Source: Flammula alnicola (lineage: Eukaryota > Basidiomycota > Agaricomycetes > Agaricales > Strophariaceae). Taken from it: 64,000 bases of DNA. The stretch spans positions 186,001 to 250,000 of the forward strand of contig JADNRV010000069.1 in the NCBI GenBank assembly GCA_015499995.1, given 5' to 3'. Position 1 is the stretch's first letter. Each line of letters opens with the position of its first letter. The notes beneath the pieces are model-generated. The model did not search any database, was not told where the DNA came from, and saw nothing but the letters and a program-made list of their open reading frames with translations. Positions 10,457 to 23,598 of this stretch are shown one piece after another. Made by a program: the position numbers and the translations under genes.

Positions 10457-13400
10457 ATGTGCACTACCATCCGACGCCTTGCATGGGGTCTAGCTGCCTA
10501 CGTGGCCCTCGTTCACGCTGTGCCGCAAACACCACCTCAAGTAAACTTATTGCCCGACCGTGCCAGCAGCTTCACTCCTAGTCATGATATCTCGAATTGT
10601 CCTGGTACGGAGACCCACAGCCTCTATCCGAAACCTCCTGACACACCTCTTTATAGGGTACATGTTACGCTCGCTTCAACAAAGAAGTGTGGGCCTCAGT
10701 GCTCAGCTAACCCTTTCCGGACCAGCATGTAACGCATTTGGACACGATGTAGCTAATCTGACGATCGAGGTCACTTACGAGAGCCACTCTCGGTGAGTGC
10801 CTGAAGAGTTTTGAGCTTCGTTTGTTTTTTGACGTCACTTGAAATGAAGCCTCCATGTCAATATTTTCGATACCGCCAACAAGCAATATACGATTCCGCA
10901 ATCCGTCGTGGAGCGTCCTCCGGCACCTACTAAATCTTTCAAAAGCACATCCGACCTCGTGTTCAACTACGAGTCATCTCCTTTCGCGTTCTGGATCACT
11001 CGTCGATCTCAGCCTCATGCTACGCCCCTGTTTGACACGAGAATCGCCTCATTCCCGAAAACACCCATCGCTCCGGTCATTGCGAGCGATAACTCGACAG
11101 CATTAGACGGGTTTCCTCTTATATTTGAAGATCAGTATCTCCAGGTTAGCCTTCTAGAAACTCTCATTGGCCATAGTAGATGAACGTGTCTCAACAGCTG
11201 GCGTCTGTTCTTCCCTTGGATACAAACATTTATGGCCTGGGTGAAGTTGTTTCCAGTTCTGGATTCCGCAGAAACGTTGGACCTGTTGGTGGAACTATTC
11301 AGACTATGTGGGCGCGAGACATAGCTGACCCAGTCGATGAAAATATGTGAGTTCTTTCTTTCGTCGCGTCTCTCACGTGATGGCGTTTTGATGGCGCTTT
11401 GTTCAAGTTGGCTCGACTGAAAACCTTTCTTCAGATATGGTTCGCATCCAGTTTACCTGGAGCACCGATTCGATCCAACCACCAATAAATCTCAGTCCCA
11501 TGGTGTATTCTTGCTCAGGTGCTACACGAAGTTGTGATCATATATTCGCTAGTTCTAACCTCATCCTCAGTGCCGCAGGTGGTGATGTCCTTCTTCTGAC
11601 GCCCCCATCGTCCAACGTGTCTCTTATCGAGTACAGGATGATTGGCGGGGTTTTGGATTTCTACTTCTTTTCAGGCCCTACCCCGAACGCCGTGATCGAG
11701 CAATATGGAGCATTGATCGGTCTGCCCACTTGGCAGCCAGTTTGGGGATTCGGTTTCCATCTTTGCAGGTAAAGTCATGCTTTGCCTTCGTGTGTCCTTC
11801 TTGAATAACTTGATTGTACCTCGATAGGTGGGGCTACAAAGACATTGCGGAGACCCGTGAGCAGATGACTAACATGCGTAATGCCAACATCCCATTGGAA
11901 GGTGCGTATCCGAGTGTTGTGTATCATATCAGGGTTGGCTTGACGTTGTCCGTACCCCACAGTTATGTGGAATGACATTGATCTGTACCACGCTGTTCGT
12001 GACTTCACTTCGGACCCTGTCAGCTTTCCTGGCGACGAGATGAGGACTTTTATACAAGAACTGGTATGTCAATACTGCCCGTATTTATAGACCGCTGGCG
12101 CTAACCTTCACGTCAGAATGCGAACAACCAGCACTGTAAGGACGCGCTTTCCGAGATGATCCAGCGTGAAATAAAGATCTGACAGCCCATCACCAGACAT
12201 CCCCATCGTTGATGCAGCAGTTGCAAAACAGGTTAACGCAACTGACATCGTACGTTATCTAATCTCACTCGGGTAGATAGGCACCCTCTAGTCTCGCAAA
12301 GTGACTGATTTGATTATGTTTTTTGTATCTAGTACGATCCTTACACTAAAGGGGTTGAAGAGTGCGTAAGCCCTCGATCATGCTCCATCCAGTCTCCCTA
12401 TTTACCTCACCGCTTTGATTCCCGATGAGCACCACAATCTAACCTGTTATCTTTTCTTCTGCGTTTTAGAGGGGTCTTTATCACGAATTTGGATGGCACA
12501 GAGTATATTGGACAGGTTTGGCCGGGATACACGGTACGTTACTTTGGATCGCGGATAAGCCAGACGTCCAGTGCTCATATTTTTCACCACAGGTATTCCC
12601 GGATTGGTTCCAGAAAAATACGGGAAGTTGGTGGACAGAAGCCCTTCGCAACTGGAGCGTATCTGGAATCGAGTTCTCTGGGATTTGGCTCGATATGAAC
12701 GAGGCTAGCTCGTTCTGCGATGGATCTTGGTTGGTTTGCTTCTTCAGATATCAATTTAAGTTCGGTCCTGACTTACACTCCTCAGCGGTACTGGTGCAGA
12801 TCTCTCGAATACGAGCGTACCCTTCCTCTTGCCGGGCGAACCGGGCAACCCAGTTTTGGGTACGGTATTTTTGTCTATTTGTTGCAATCCGGCTGCTGAC
12901 CTATTTCTGTAGATTACCCAGAATGGTACTATCCATGCTTAGTTTTTGGGATGCAGCATGCTGAACGCAGAGATACAGTTATAATTCGACAATCTTTGGT
13001 CCTACCGGAAACATAACAGTTAATGGAACATTGACATGCCACGTCGATACGTCCACCGCGTTATTGTTGACCATCAATAAGCGAGGCCTCGGCGCGGGAA
13101 AGCAGCAGGATGTGGATCTCAACACCCCACCTTATGCGATTCATAACGGTAATTATTGTTTGCAAGACATTAATGTCTGCAAATGAAACTAAACAAATTA
13201 ATATCATAGGTAATGGACGGTTATCAATACACGCTTTGGCGACAAACGCATCACACGCTGATGGCCAAGTCGAACTGGACGTTCATAATCTTTGGGGTCT
13301 GATGGAAGAAAAGACCACTCATCTAGCCGTCCAGGATATTATTCCCAAGAAACGTCCATTCCTGATCAGCCGCTCGACGTTTCCCTCGTCAGGCAAGTGG

Positions 13401-14666
13401 ACCGGACACTGGGTGAGTTTACGGGGACCGTCCTTCCATATTCTGCCACATGTTAACTTGTGCTTCGAAGTTGGGGGACAATTTCAGTTTATGGTCGTAC
13501 CTCCGTTACAGCATAGCCGTAAGCTCCAGTAAATTGGCTCACTTTTCTTCGTGTAATATTGATATTCCCTATCAGGGCGTGCTGCAATTCCAATTATTTC
13601 AGATTCCCTTTGTTGGTGCGGACACGTGTGGTTTCAGTGCGCTTTTTTCCGACCGTGTTTCGTCCGAAATTATCTGACAACTGGCTCCTAGATGGGAATA
13701 CCGATGAAGAGTTGTGCAATCGCTGGATGCAACTTTCTGCTTTCACTCCATTCTTTCGTAATCACAATATTAAAGGAGCGATATCGCAAGAACCATATCG
13801 ATGGGATAGTGTTGCCAACGCCTCCCGCACGGCCATCGCTACTCGCTACTCTCTGCTGCCCTACTGGGTGAGTTCTATTTCCGCTCACTCGACGCCCAAA
13901 TTCTGAAGCATCATACACGGGTAGTACACATTATTCGCGAATTCTTCCACTAGCGGCACTCCGCCGGTGCGGGCACTATTTTACGAGTTCCCTAACGAGC
14001 CGGAGCTGTTTGGTGTAGATTCTCAATTCCTCGTTGGTAGAGATATCTTGGTTACTCCGGTTTTGGAACCGAATGTCTCCACTGTATCAGGCAAGTAATT
14101 TTATGTGATGTACGTCTTATCGCTCATCGTTGTTCGAATGTTGTTTAGGATTATTCCCTGGACGAGGATCCGTGATCTGGCGTGATTGGTATACTCATGA
14201 TGTCATCAAGACTAACGCTGGTCAGCCCAATGTGCTTTCTGCACCTCTCGGACATATCAACGTTCATATTCGTGATGGCTCCGCAATTCTTGTGCACGCT
14301 GCACCCGCCTATACAATCGAAGAGACGCGCAAAGGTCCCTATTCTCTCCTTGTATCGCAGTCCTCCCAAGGTCTCGCTCATGGCACTGCGTATATCGATG
14401 ACGGAATAAGCAACCCTCCTGGTCCTAATCGGATCCTGACATTTACCTCAACGAAGAACCAGGTTTCTATCGGCGTCCAAGGTACCTTCCATCTCCAACA
14501 GAAATTGCAGGATATCACTGTCCTGGGAGTCTCCTCCATACCCACCTCCCTCTCGCTCAATGGACGAAAGGTGGCTAAGTGGACGTATGCGCCACACCAG
14601 GGTAAATTGGTGGCGCTCGCAGTTAACGCCGATCTAAATCAACCAATGTCGCTTAAATGGATTTGA
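10457..14666 (+). CDS. secreted GH31 alpha-glucosidase
   Basis: Releases glucose from the non-reducing ends of maltose, maltodextrins and starch; acts outside the cell. The protein starts with a signal peptide (LAWGLAAYVALVHA) and is in the 850-900 residue range after removal of more than fifteen short introns, all of which keep frame. Family signatures in order: PVWGFGFHLCRWGY, VMWNDIDLYHAVRDFT, the catalytic nucleophile motif GIWLDMNEASSFCDGS, the acid/base motif WTGHWLGDNFSLWSYL (the Asp of GDN), FVGADTCGF, and ELCNRWMQLSAFTPFFRNHN. Several N-glycosylation sequons agree with secretion. One intron near 14093 uses a GC donor (GCAAGT) instead of GT; all others examined use GT. The gene looks intact. 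Neighbours give no operon-like context. Specificity for maltose versus other alpha-glucosides cannot be told from the sequence alone. Confidence 0.95.
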
Positions 14667-16343
14667 AAAAGGCTTCTGATAACCTTACAACTGGAATGGA
14701 AAGTTTTCGATCTTGAAACGATCTCTTTCGTAACCTTGTCAACTTCGAATTCGTTTTGTAGACCGATGTACGTACATGAGATGCTCCTTGAAAGTTGAAA
14801 CAAAGAAACCCTTCACACGTCCGGGAATGACAGTCGTAAAATAAGCAAATACTTCCTGGCTGTCTATCCGCTATGACTCTAATACTGCGCCTAGCAGAAG
14901 TGTTTCAAAACGTACTCAGAAGATCGACCCGATCCTCGAAATCAACGCCCACACCTTCGTTTATCAGAAGCAACGCAAGAGCCACAAGGAATATTTTGGG
15001 TAATTTGGCAGTTTTAGGTGAGATGTGTTCTATCAAAGCGACTTGGAAACATGTTGATATGTCATCCCGGTAGCCAATGGTGTCGGGTTCATCCGAGAAG
15101 TTTGAGCCAGAATGATCATTGCGCAATGCTGCCCTATCAACGGTTCGACCATAAGCCAACTTGCTACCAAACCCTTAATTGAGCTCGAAGCTGTTAAAAT
15201 GGACGATGATTGGGTAGTTCGCCTGGAAAGATAGGGTGTCAAAACACCATTCAGGAGATTATTTCCGTGGATGAGTGGGCTGCAACCAGAGCAAATTACC
15301 GTACGAACTAGGCTCGCCGGCTGCCTATTCGCATTCTAGTGAGAGATAGACCTGCATTTTAGTTTTTCGAAAGACTTCATCCACGCGGGAGAACTATCCG
15401 AGAGATTTTTTTCTGTGCAGGATACAGATATCAGAATCCATTCGAACCAGTCATTCGCAGAGGCCGTTTGTTTCATTCCAGCGCGATGATGTGGACACGA
15501 GATCGCCATTGCAGTTCCTCCTCGGAGATGTGAGCAGAAGGTCGGGATCGTTTGGACATTAATGTCTTTTCCATACGATATTTTGGGCTTTCGGAAGCCA
15601 ACCGAAATCCCAGCGAGCGAGTTAAAATGGGGCGATTGCTGTGACGACCAATGGTAACTGAGCTAGCCCACCTTGGGCTGGCATGGGCGTCACTAATTTT
15701 TTTAGACGTGTGAACAGTGCAATGGCAGCCATGAGATGGCAAGGAAGCCAAATCCCACAACGAAAGTCGCAAGCCTATCATGATTGCGAGTTTCTAGAGT
15801 CGTCAGGACCATCTGTCTGCCGGCTAAGTATGACCACGAGGATTTTGGTTAGAAAAGAGACTCGAAGCTCCGGCTTACATCCACTAGGAGGAGTCGGAAT
15901 CAGGATGTCTTGAAAATAGTTGCACAAGTATCCATCCCAGACAATGACCGAGATGAGGCGACGGTCTGAGCCTTCGGAACTGTACCCGAGATATGACTCG
16001 TAAGAGCGTCGATAATAAGTACTGCAAATTTATTCGGCGAGAAAGAGTAGGAAAGAATCGGAACCAAAATTGAGTTTGTGTCATGAGTCATTTACGTTCT
16101 CTTGCTGACTCGAATATTTGGTCGAAAGGCTGTCACCTTCTAGGTTCGGAGCAAGCCGCCTTGCTCCGGTCCGGTTCCCGGACACCTCCGCCAAACATTG
16201 CACCTGTTTTGTGCAGCAACATACAGTAAGTAGTGATCACATGGCTTACGTAATCAAGACAAAGTTCACAGCAAACGAGTGCATGTCTTGTATTTTTTCC
16301 CTTTTCTTCATGGATCCATGATTGTTTTGCTGTCGAGTTGTCC
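14667..16343. other. long intergenic region, no supported gene
   Basis: Short overlapping open frames only. Part of it may be 5' untranslated or promoter sequence of the CDCA7-like gene, whose true start could also lie further upstream. Confidence 0.4.
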
Positions 16344-19300
16344 ATGACGATGAAGAGTTATACGTTAAATAATTGGGACGGCAAGTTCGCGAAACCAGTG
16401 GAAAACACAGCTCAAACGACACAAACACACCCCAACGGTTCAACCAGACTCGATTTGGATGCTCAGCCAGAGACAAGCTCAAACTACGATAAAAATCCGC
16501 TAATCGACGCGCAAGGTACCGGAAGGAACGTTTCTAAAGAGATTATTCATGGATGGAGAGAAAATCTTACTGTATGTCCAGTATTCTCTTCGCTCAGCTT
16601 CTCTTGTTTATAAGCATTGGTGGTACATGTTAGGACGACACATTGAACGAAGTACGCCCTTTGATAGACCCTGAAAACGACAGAAGAACAATTACTCCGG
16701 CGAAAGAACCTCTTTTATTGACTGTGATTATTATTTTGCTTTCGTCCCCGTCATACCGACAATTTCTTCTACATAGGCTGGAAAGAAGGCTGGTCAAGTT
16801 ATGGGGTCTGGATGGCCGGAAATTTGGAATGTATGCATCGTATTCACTTTGCTTAGTTTCTCTCACTTATGAATGTCGACAGCACGACGCGTCAAAAGAA
16901 GTACAGCATATGATCTCACCCGACGTAAACGGAAGCATGGCTACCCTAGACGTGACCGTGCCACAAAATGCTGGAAAGGAGGTTGGGCAAGAGATTATGG
17001 GTGGATTAATGGGAAATCTTGTTGTATGTGGTACATTTCTTCCATCCATTATTTCTTGCTCATTTTGAGCGTTGGCCGTGGATGACAGAGAGATGCGTCA
17101 ATCGAACGATATCCTATAATTGTACCTGAAGTCAACGGAAGGCTGCCTGTCCCAGAGAACTTAGCATCTCCACTGACTGTGATTATTATTTAACTCTTTT
17201 TTTCGCCTTCATACCAATACTTTCTGTTAGATAAAAGCCACCGCTCATCCAAATTCAGACGTTGTTGTTGACGCGTCCAGTCACTTACAGCACATGATGC
17301 CTAAATTCATGCCACTTGCCGATTCGCCTTTGCACGCCAACACGCGACCTGACGCGTCAGTAAATCGGATCAGTCCCACACTATCAAGAATCTTGCGGAA
17401 TGACGTTCCAACTGGTTGTTCTCAAATTTCCGACCGCAGTTTGGACGCGATATCCCTGCACACAGCTGATGCCGAAGGCGATGATGAAGACGAGGACGTT
17501 ATTATTGTTGAAAAACTATTCGTAAGCCGTCATCCAGAGCGAGTAATTAGTCTCTGAATATCTCTCCGCAGTCGTCCCAATCCCCTATAAAATCGCGAGA
17601 CTCTGTGTACGCGGTAAGTCTCGAATTCTTCATGAATTCATTGCAAAGGCTCAAATGTTTCGATGTAGAGCGAAATCCAGCATGAATCCCTTTTCACTCC
17701 TCCCCCTTCAGCGGACGAGCACATCCCCGTCGAACACCTATTCTCGCCGCCACCCATCCGACGGAAAGCCAACCAGACATTTAAAATGTCTCACGTCCAA
17801 GTGCCTCCTCTTCAGCGACCTCGGTCCGACTACAAGAAGTTATTTCGGCCTCCTAGCAAGAAACAACGACTTAATCCGCCTGTCCAAATGCATAATAGTT
17901 TACAAAGTGCTATGCAGGCTTCGTGGGACAACAATGACGGCTTAGGGATTTTACCCATTCATCATGGGAAGACGAAGAAAATCCGATCCCACAAGGATAC
18001 CAATGCCGTGGCTGGTCCTTCCAAGCTGCCACCAGAGTCGGTGTCTGTGGGCAAGAGGAATTCAAATCAGAAACGCCGTCGAAAAGATGATGAAGATCGA
18101 GAGTGGACTTCCAAAGCACCGAAACGGTCGCGTATCACCATCGACTTGACGGTTTCAGACGACGAAAACATCAAACCTGTACTCCCTCGCCCCAAGCCCA
18201 CACCTGCCCGTACGAGATACGACGCTGAAAATGACCTCTTGCGCTTGTTCCTTGGTGTCATCCGACCGATTCCGCACCGCATGCTAGCGTTCAACACTCG
18301 CTTCGTGCGGAGGATCACTAACAAGGAGGGGCCCATCGCTGGATTTGGTGTCGATGACTGGCAAAACGCTATCAAGAGCCGTGAAGCTACCTCAGTCGCA
18401 AAGTCATCATGGCCTCACTTGCAAGCCACGTTTATCGCCAAGCAGGAGCGGCATGAGATATCACTTGGAGGCTCTTTGTCGTGGGACGAGGGTTCTGGTC
18501 AGATCGTAGAGGATGACGTTGTCATCGTTGACTTCGTTCCACGAACGAAGAAAGTCCTTCCTCAGCCTTTATTACCGCCACGACCACCGCCCCCAAAGAT
18601 CGACCTGGCGGCGCAGTTAAAGAAGCGAATGCGGAAAGAGCATGCCCCTCGTGCCCCTCGTTCTCGTTCTTCTAAGGAGCCGTCTCAGCCTGTCAATAGT
18701 GCTGCCACGTCATTGTTCTCGTCGCCAGGTCAGACTTCCGACATACAACAGGAGAGATACTTGACGGCCGACGAGCAGCTTAATGGCAGCGAGACTGCCG
18801 TCAGGACGATACCATCTGCGAAGGCACTCGGCAAGCGTAAAGCTATTAGCCCAGAACCCGCACCCCATCCTCCTTTTCATCCTTCTTCCCCTCGTCACGA
18901 GCAGCCTTCCTCCATTTATACTAACAAAGTTCAGGGTTCGAATGGAAACCTGGACATCTTCATTCACGACTATGGGTCCTCTCCCATTCGGCCTTCCGCA
19001 TCAGCATCTTCAACAACTATCGCATACTCACACATAGAGACCTTCTCGGTCCTTTATCCACATTCTAGCTTCGGCGACATACATAACGACTCTATTCTTG
19101 GAGACGAGCCTGCTACATCACACTTTTACCAGACCGACCTTGCCTCTCAGCAGGAGGGGAGGCTTCCCTCGGAAACTGTTCTTGACAGCCTCGACGGTCA
19201 GCAGCATGACCACTCCGATCCATGGTCGACGCTTGCGGACGACAACGAGCATCAGTTTGATTACATGACCATCGACCCAATTTTGCTTGGAGGCGACTCT

Positions 19301-20650
19301 CTCGAGTCCGTTTTTCCAGAACTTGAACCCGAAACCGAACCAGAGGTAGGAATCCAGCTGGACCTTCACTATGATTCGCCTAAAATTCCTTCATCTTCAT
19401 CTTCTTCCTCTTCCTCCTCTTCAAGCGCCTCGGAGAAAGGCTATGAGCCATCTACGGCGACCACCACTGAACCAGCACCCGAAACTGAACCAGCACCCGA
19501 GTATGTCCAGCCCACGGATGCACCGGCCGACAAAATTACCCATAACCTGCCCCGGCGCAAACACTCACAACGTCGTATGCCCGATATGGTCGCTACTGAG
19601 GAGCTTGATATTCCTTCGAACCCTTCGTCGGGATACTTTTCGTCCTCATCCTCGTCCTCGTCGTCATCCTACGCGAGTTCAGAAAGCGAGGCAGTCGTTG
19701 TTGTGAAGAAGCACATGGCCATGACTTCCCCTAAACCTCAAGTTCATAAACCCGCTAGCCAGCCACTCTCCGGTGAAAACTATATTAGTCGTGACCAGCG
19801 AGCTTGGCCTACCTCCAAAATACTCGAATACTGTCATCAATGCCGCAACAAGACATTGATTCTCAAGATGTCATGTTTCTGTGGTAAACTATATTGTGCG
19901 CGGTGTCTTGCTAATCGGTATGTTCTCTTACACAGAGTCTCGTCAATACTGATTTCCCTCTTTCTTAGCTACCCCGACAAGAGTTTCGAAATTAAGGCAA
20001 AGCAGGCAAATTGTCCATATTGTCGAGGTTACTGCAACTGTACTATTTGTTGCCAGAAACGAGGTGTCACATATGTATCCTCTCGTGGCAAAGGCAAGCC
20101 TGGGCCTGGGAGAAGCACAACTATGCGACCACTCTCCGAGCGTGTCAGTCTTGGTGGAAAGACCAATCTTCCTCCTCCTCTGGTAATTCCACCGGAATCT
20201 GTACAATATTGGGGCACAATATATTCCCTCAGCGGGCAGAAAATAGGCACTACCTTTGCCACCCCCAGCGGAGACGCCCTCCCTCCTGTTGTTTTTGCTC
20301 CGGCAGCTACGCAACCGCGCCCTCCAAAGAAGCCAAGGCGGATCTTTGTGGGTGCAGTCCAACCATCCTGGGGCTTGGGCAGGCATCCACCGAAGGAATT
20401 TAAGCCTGCGCCTCGTCTGAAGATTTCTAAGAAATCTAGCAAACACGGTAGCACACGCTGGATCATCGGAAACCCTGCATTTCTCCGATATCGCCTCACG
20501 CAACCCTACTATGGCGTCCGAGAGGAGGATCTTTTGGCCGGTTTGTCTCCTCTTTCTTCCCTCGACGAGTCGGACGAACCTGAGGGGGTTGAACCACCAG
20601 AAGGTACGAATCAGATCAGCCTCTTACCACTTCCGCTCCTCGCAAACTAA
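16344..20650 (+). CDS. large protein with CDCA7-type zinc finger (zf-4CXXC_R1)
   Basis: Proteins with this finger, such as vertebrate CDCA7, bind DNA and recruit the HELLS/DDM1 remodeller for DNA methylation upkeep; that role here is inference. I read nine coding exons: 16344-16571, 16634-16723, 16777-16830, 16883-17023, 17089-17178, 17231-17521, 17572-17613, 17669-19917 and 19969-20650, about 1288 residues. The first seven introns are all phase 0. The finger spans the last intron: CHQCRNKTLILKMSCFCG, CARCLANR, then CPYCRGYCNCTICCQKRG. The intron at 19918-19968 is 51 bases without a stop, so retention would insert 17 residues between two zinc ligand pairs. The rest is disordered, with acidic, Pro-rich and poly-Ser tracts. 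The N-terminal exons are internally repeated. The start at 16344 is the first ATG of the open exon and may not be the true one. Confidence 0.85.
16500..17290 (+). repeat. multiplied exons at the 5' end of the CDCA7-like gene
   Basis: Exons at 16634-16723 and 17089-17178 are both 90 bases, both phase 0, and encode related 30-residue peptides (pattern D..x.E..P.I.PE.N.R ending in LT). The introns after them both open GTGATTATTATTT and end in similar pyrimidine-rich tracts, so intron was copied along with exon. The exon at 16883-17023 looks like the same unit fused to the following small exon (AGKEVGQEIMGG against AGKKAGQVMGSG), and the end of the first exon carries a weaker copy. Confidence 0.65.
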
Positions 20651-21460
20651 GTTTGCGGCTACATAATAGAGGTCTTTACACCGGGAAGCCTCGGAGAACA
20701 CGATGTTGCCCGCGCCATCGCTGCTAGTTATCAAGTACTCGGTATCCAAGCTGTTGTCGAACAAACTTAGCCCTAACAAATTCTTGTTGGAAGGTCATTC
20801 TTAATTCTCACTGTACCGTACTATCTGTCCTATACATCTCTATACATATCCATGCGCCACCGTACATATATCAAGCTGAAGCCTGATCCTTTCATCTCGA
20901 GGTCGAGGTTGTCTGTAAATAGTGTATCTATAGGTCCTATTGCTTGCCTATTGCTCGTCGTACTATATTTCTTCAGCGTAATCAATCAGTAATCTTGTCT
21001 CATGAAGAGATCAACCTGGGATCGTTTCTAAATCATTTCCGAACCTTTTGGCAATGTTAGCAGGTCTCTGATTATCGATTGTCTGCGACGATGGGAAGCA
21101 AAACCGAAACTTGACCGAAACCGTCAAGCTACAACTGGTATAATTAGAGCGGAGATGCAAGCAGGTACAGGTGTTGGGATGTTCGGCATTTAGAAATGTT
21201 TGAATCTCTGGGCAACCACGACAATGTTTAACAGGTGAGCAGTATTTTATTCTCCAGGAGCCCAGTGAAGCTTTTGTTCAAATTTTCCATGGCCTAGTCC
21301 TCCCTATCGTTCAGCCTGGTTAGCGTCATCTCCTATCTTTGCACAGAATCGTTGATCACGATGAGGTCATGCGCTGAGAGTGTGGACCGTGATATTCGAG
21401 GACCTGCTTTATAATATTCCCTCGCAGCGACACCCTAAGAATTCAGCCTTACTGTCAATT
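20651..21460. other. intergenic, 3' flank and promoter region
   Basis: No coding signal seen between the CDCA7-like stop and the dehalogenase start. Confidence 0.4.
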
Positions 21461-22618
21461 ATGGACAATGTCAAAGCCTTGATTTTCGACGTGTTCGGGA
21501 CTGTCGTGGACTGGCGATCCAGCGTGGTCGCAGAGCTTGAGGTACTAGGCAAGCAACACGGGGTAGCATCAGGTGTGTCTCATACTTGCTTTCAGACTCG
21601 GAATTTCAGATGGAGTTGATTGGTTTCTAGACACCGATTGGAACAAGTTTGCTCAACAATGGCGCAGCGGTTATATCAAGAACACGTCCGTACTCGACCT
21701 CCTCCACGCTTCTCGATACTGTGCTGACTCGACCTGTGGTGAAATCCAGACGACGCATTGCAGCTGGCGCTTCAGGCCCCCTCAATGTAGACGCCATGCA
21801 CAGAGAGGTCAGCTATTCTCATCTTTGTCGCATGGCATTCATTAATCCAAGTTGTCCTCACTAGATCCTTGAAGACCTCCTAAGCTCTTCGGAATGGTCC
21901 CATATCGGTCCTCTGTGGGATGAAAAGACACGCCAGCACTTGAATCTCGTCTGGCATCGTCTGAACGGTCAGGACTCCCTTCCGAATTTCATCGAATCAG
22001 ATTGAGCCAGCAGCTAACCGCGCGACTCATTGAAGGCTGGCCGGATGCTGTCGAAGGTTTACACGCGCTTAAAAAGCAAGCCATCATTGCGACCTTGTCA
22101 AACGGCAATGTTCGCCTGTTGATCGACATGGTGATCGCCAGCTCCTTCTCTTCTTCTGGCTAAGAAGCTTAAATCATATGTCATGTTTAGGCAAAGCACG
22201 CCGGCCTGCCTTGGGACATGGTATTCTCCACGGAGCTCTTCAACACTTTCAAACCGTCAGTTTTATCCTTATCCCATCCTTATTTTACATTCATCATCAT
22301 CATGCCCCTTTCTAAACAAAAACTGATCCGTTTAATCCCATCAGGAGCCCCAAAGCCTATCTTGAAGCCATGCGTCACCTATCCCTGCCCCCAGAGAACT
22401 GCGCCATGGTGGCGGCACACATCTACGACCTGAGGGCTGCGGGGAGCCTGGGAATGACCACGATATATGTGCGCCGGCCACACGAGGACGGCGACGCCAT
22501 ACAGCTGGATCTGGACGTCAAGAGCAAGGAGGACGGCGGAGAGGTGGACTGTGTCGTCGATTCGTTCACGGAATTGGCCGAGATTCTCGCTCGTGCTGCT
22601 CCGGCTGGAGAGAATTGA
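21461..22618 (+). CDS. HAD-superfamily 2-haloacid-dehalogenase-like hydrolase
   Basis: Cytosolic hydrolase of the L-2-haloacid dehalogenase subgroup of the HAD superfamily. Motif I is ALIFDVFGTVVDWR, with the nucleophilic Asp before VFGT; motif II is TLSNGN; motif III is the Lys of SPKAYLEA; motif IV is MVAAHIYDLRAAGSLGM. Six exons join in frame across short GT-AG introns; the first intron is only about 37 bases, at the low end. There is no signal peptide or membrane segment. The substrate is unknown: many fungal members of this subgroup hydrolyse phosphate esters or other 2-substituted acids rather than halogenated ones. It is flanked by unrelated genes, so context does not help. Confidence 0.9.
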
Positions 22619-23598
22619 GATTGTAGCCTGAAGTGAAGCGGACGGGGTGAGTCAATGTTTGTATGTATGTATGAAATATGAAAATAGATTCATGTAGTAT
22701 CATCCCAAATGAATGGACGAGTTCTCTCCTTCATCTTGGGTAAAGTAATATGCACGCACAATCAGTAAGTGGAGTTATCGCAAGCTCCTGGCCATTGGCC
22801 ATTGGACGAAGCTGTTAGTCAGGGGAAGGAACTGTTCTATAAATATCGACCATGCGTACCCCGCACTCCAGACAGCGGCAAGAAGTTAGAATGCACAGAG
22901 AACGCTGCCTCCAGAACGAATGTATTACAGCCTCGTGCCCCTCCCTGTACTCATAGTCCGGAAGCTCACGGACTCTTCTCACCTGTCCGTTCTTATCTCA
23001 CCCCAATTCCATCCTCCATTCGAAGGGGTGTCTATATCTTCTCAGGAGTCAGTGTTCAAATCTTCGAAGGTTCTTCATGGCCTGTTGCAAAAAGAAACTG
23101 CACACATATTATAAATTGTTTTTACAATGCCCTGTATTACACCCAATCCTATATAAAAAAACCAAAGCCGTAAACGACAGTAAGTAAATACAGTAAATAG
23201 AAAGCGTATAACGTAGATAAGTGTACGAGGCTCAGTCGTTAACTTCATAAAGCGGGGCTACGTTAATGACATGTACATGGCGAAAAGCATTGGAAGCGAT
23301 CCCCTTGACCTGTGCGGATAGGTGGTTGCATGTATGATACAGAGAAGACCGAGGTGTGGATGGTGGTACAGTTCGTGTGCGTGCTCGTCATAGAAGTACA
23401 CAACGGTCAACGTCTTGAGGGAGGCGCCCATTACAATTGAGTCTACGGGGGTTGGGCGGTTTCAGCCGCTGGCATCGGGGTTTGCGTGTTCGTATCAAGA
23501 TGGGGGGTGGTTTCACAGGAATGGAGTATAACGGATTGTATGGAATGATGCCGGCATCTGAAGGAAGGGGGTAGCCATGATAGATCGAGCAACCAAAA
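22619..23598. other. convergent intergenic region
   Basis: No supported gene. One open stretch (22769-23173, plus) has no recognisable domain and ends in A/T-rich sequence. Confidence 0.4.

Noticed and set aside
19943..20503. Long minus-strand frames opposite the CDCA7-like zinc finger
   Set aside because: Antisense shadows of a well-supported coding region.
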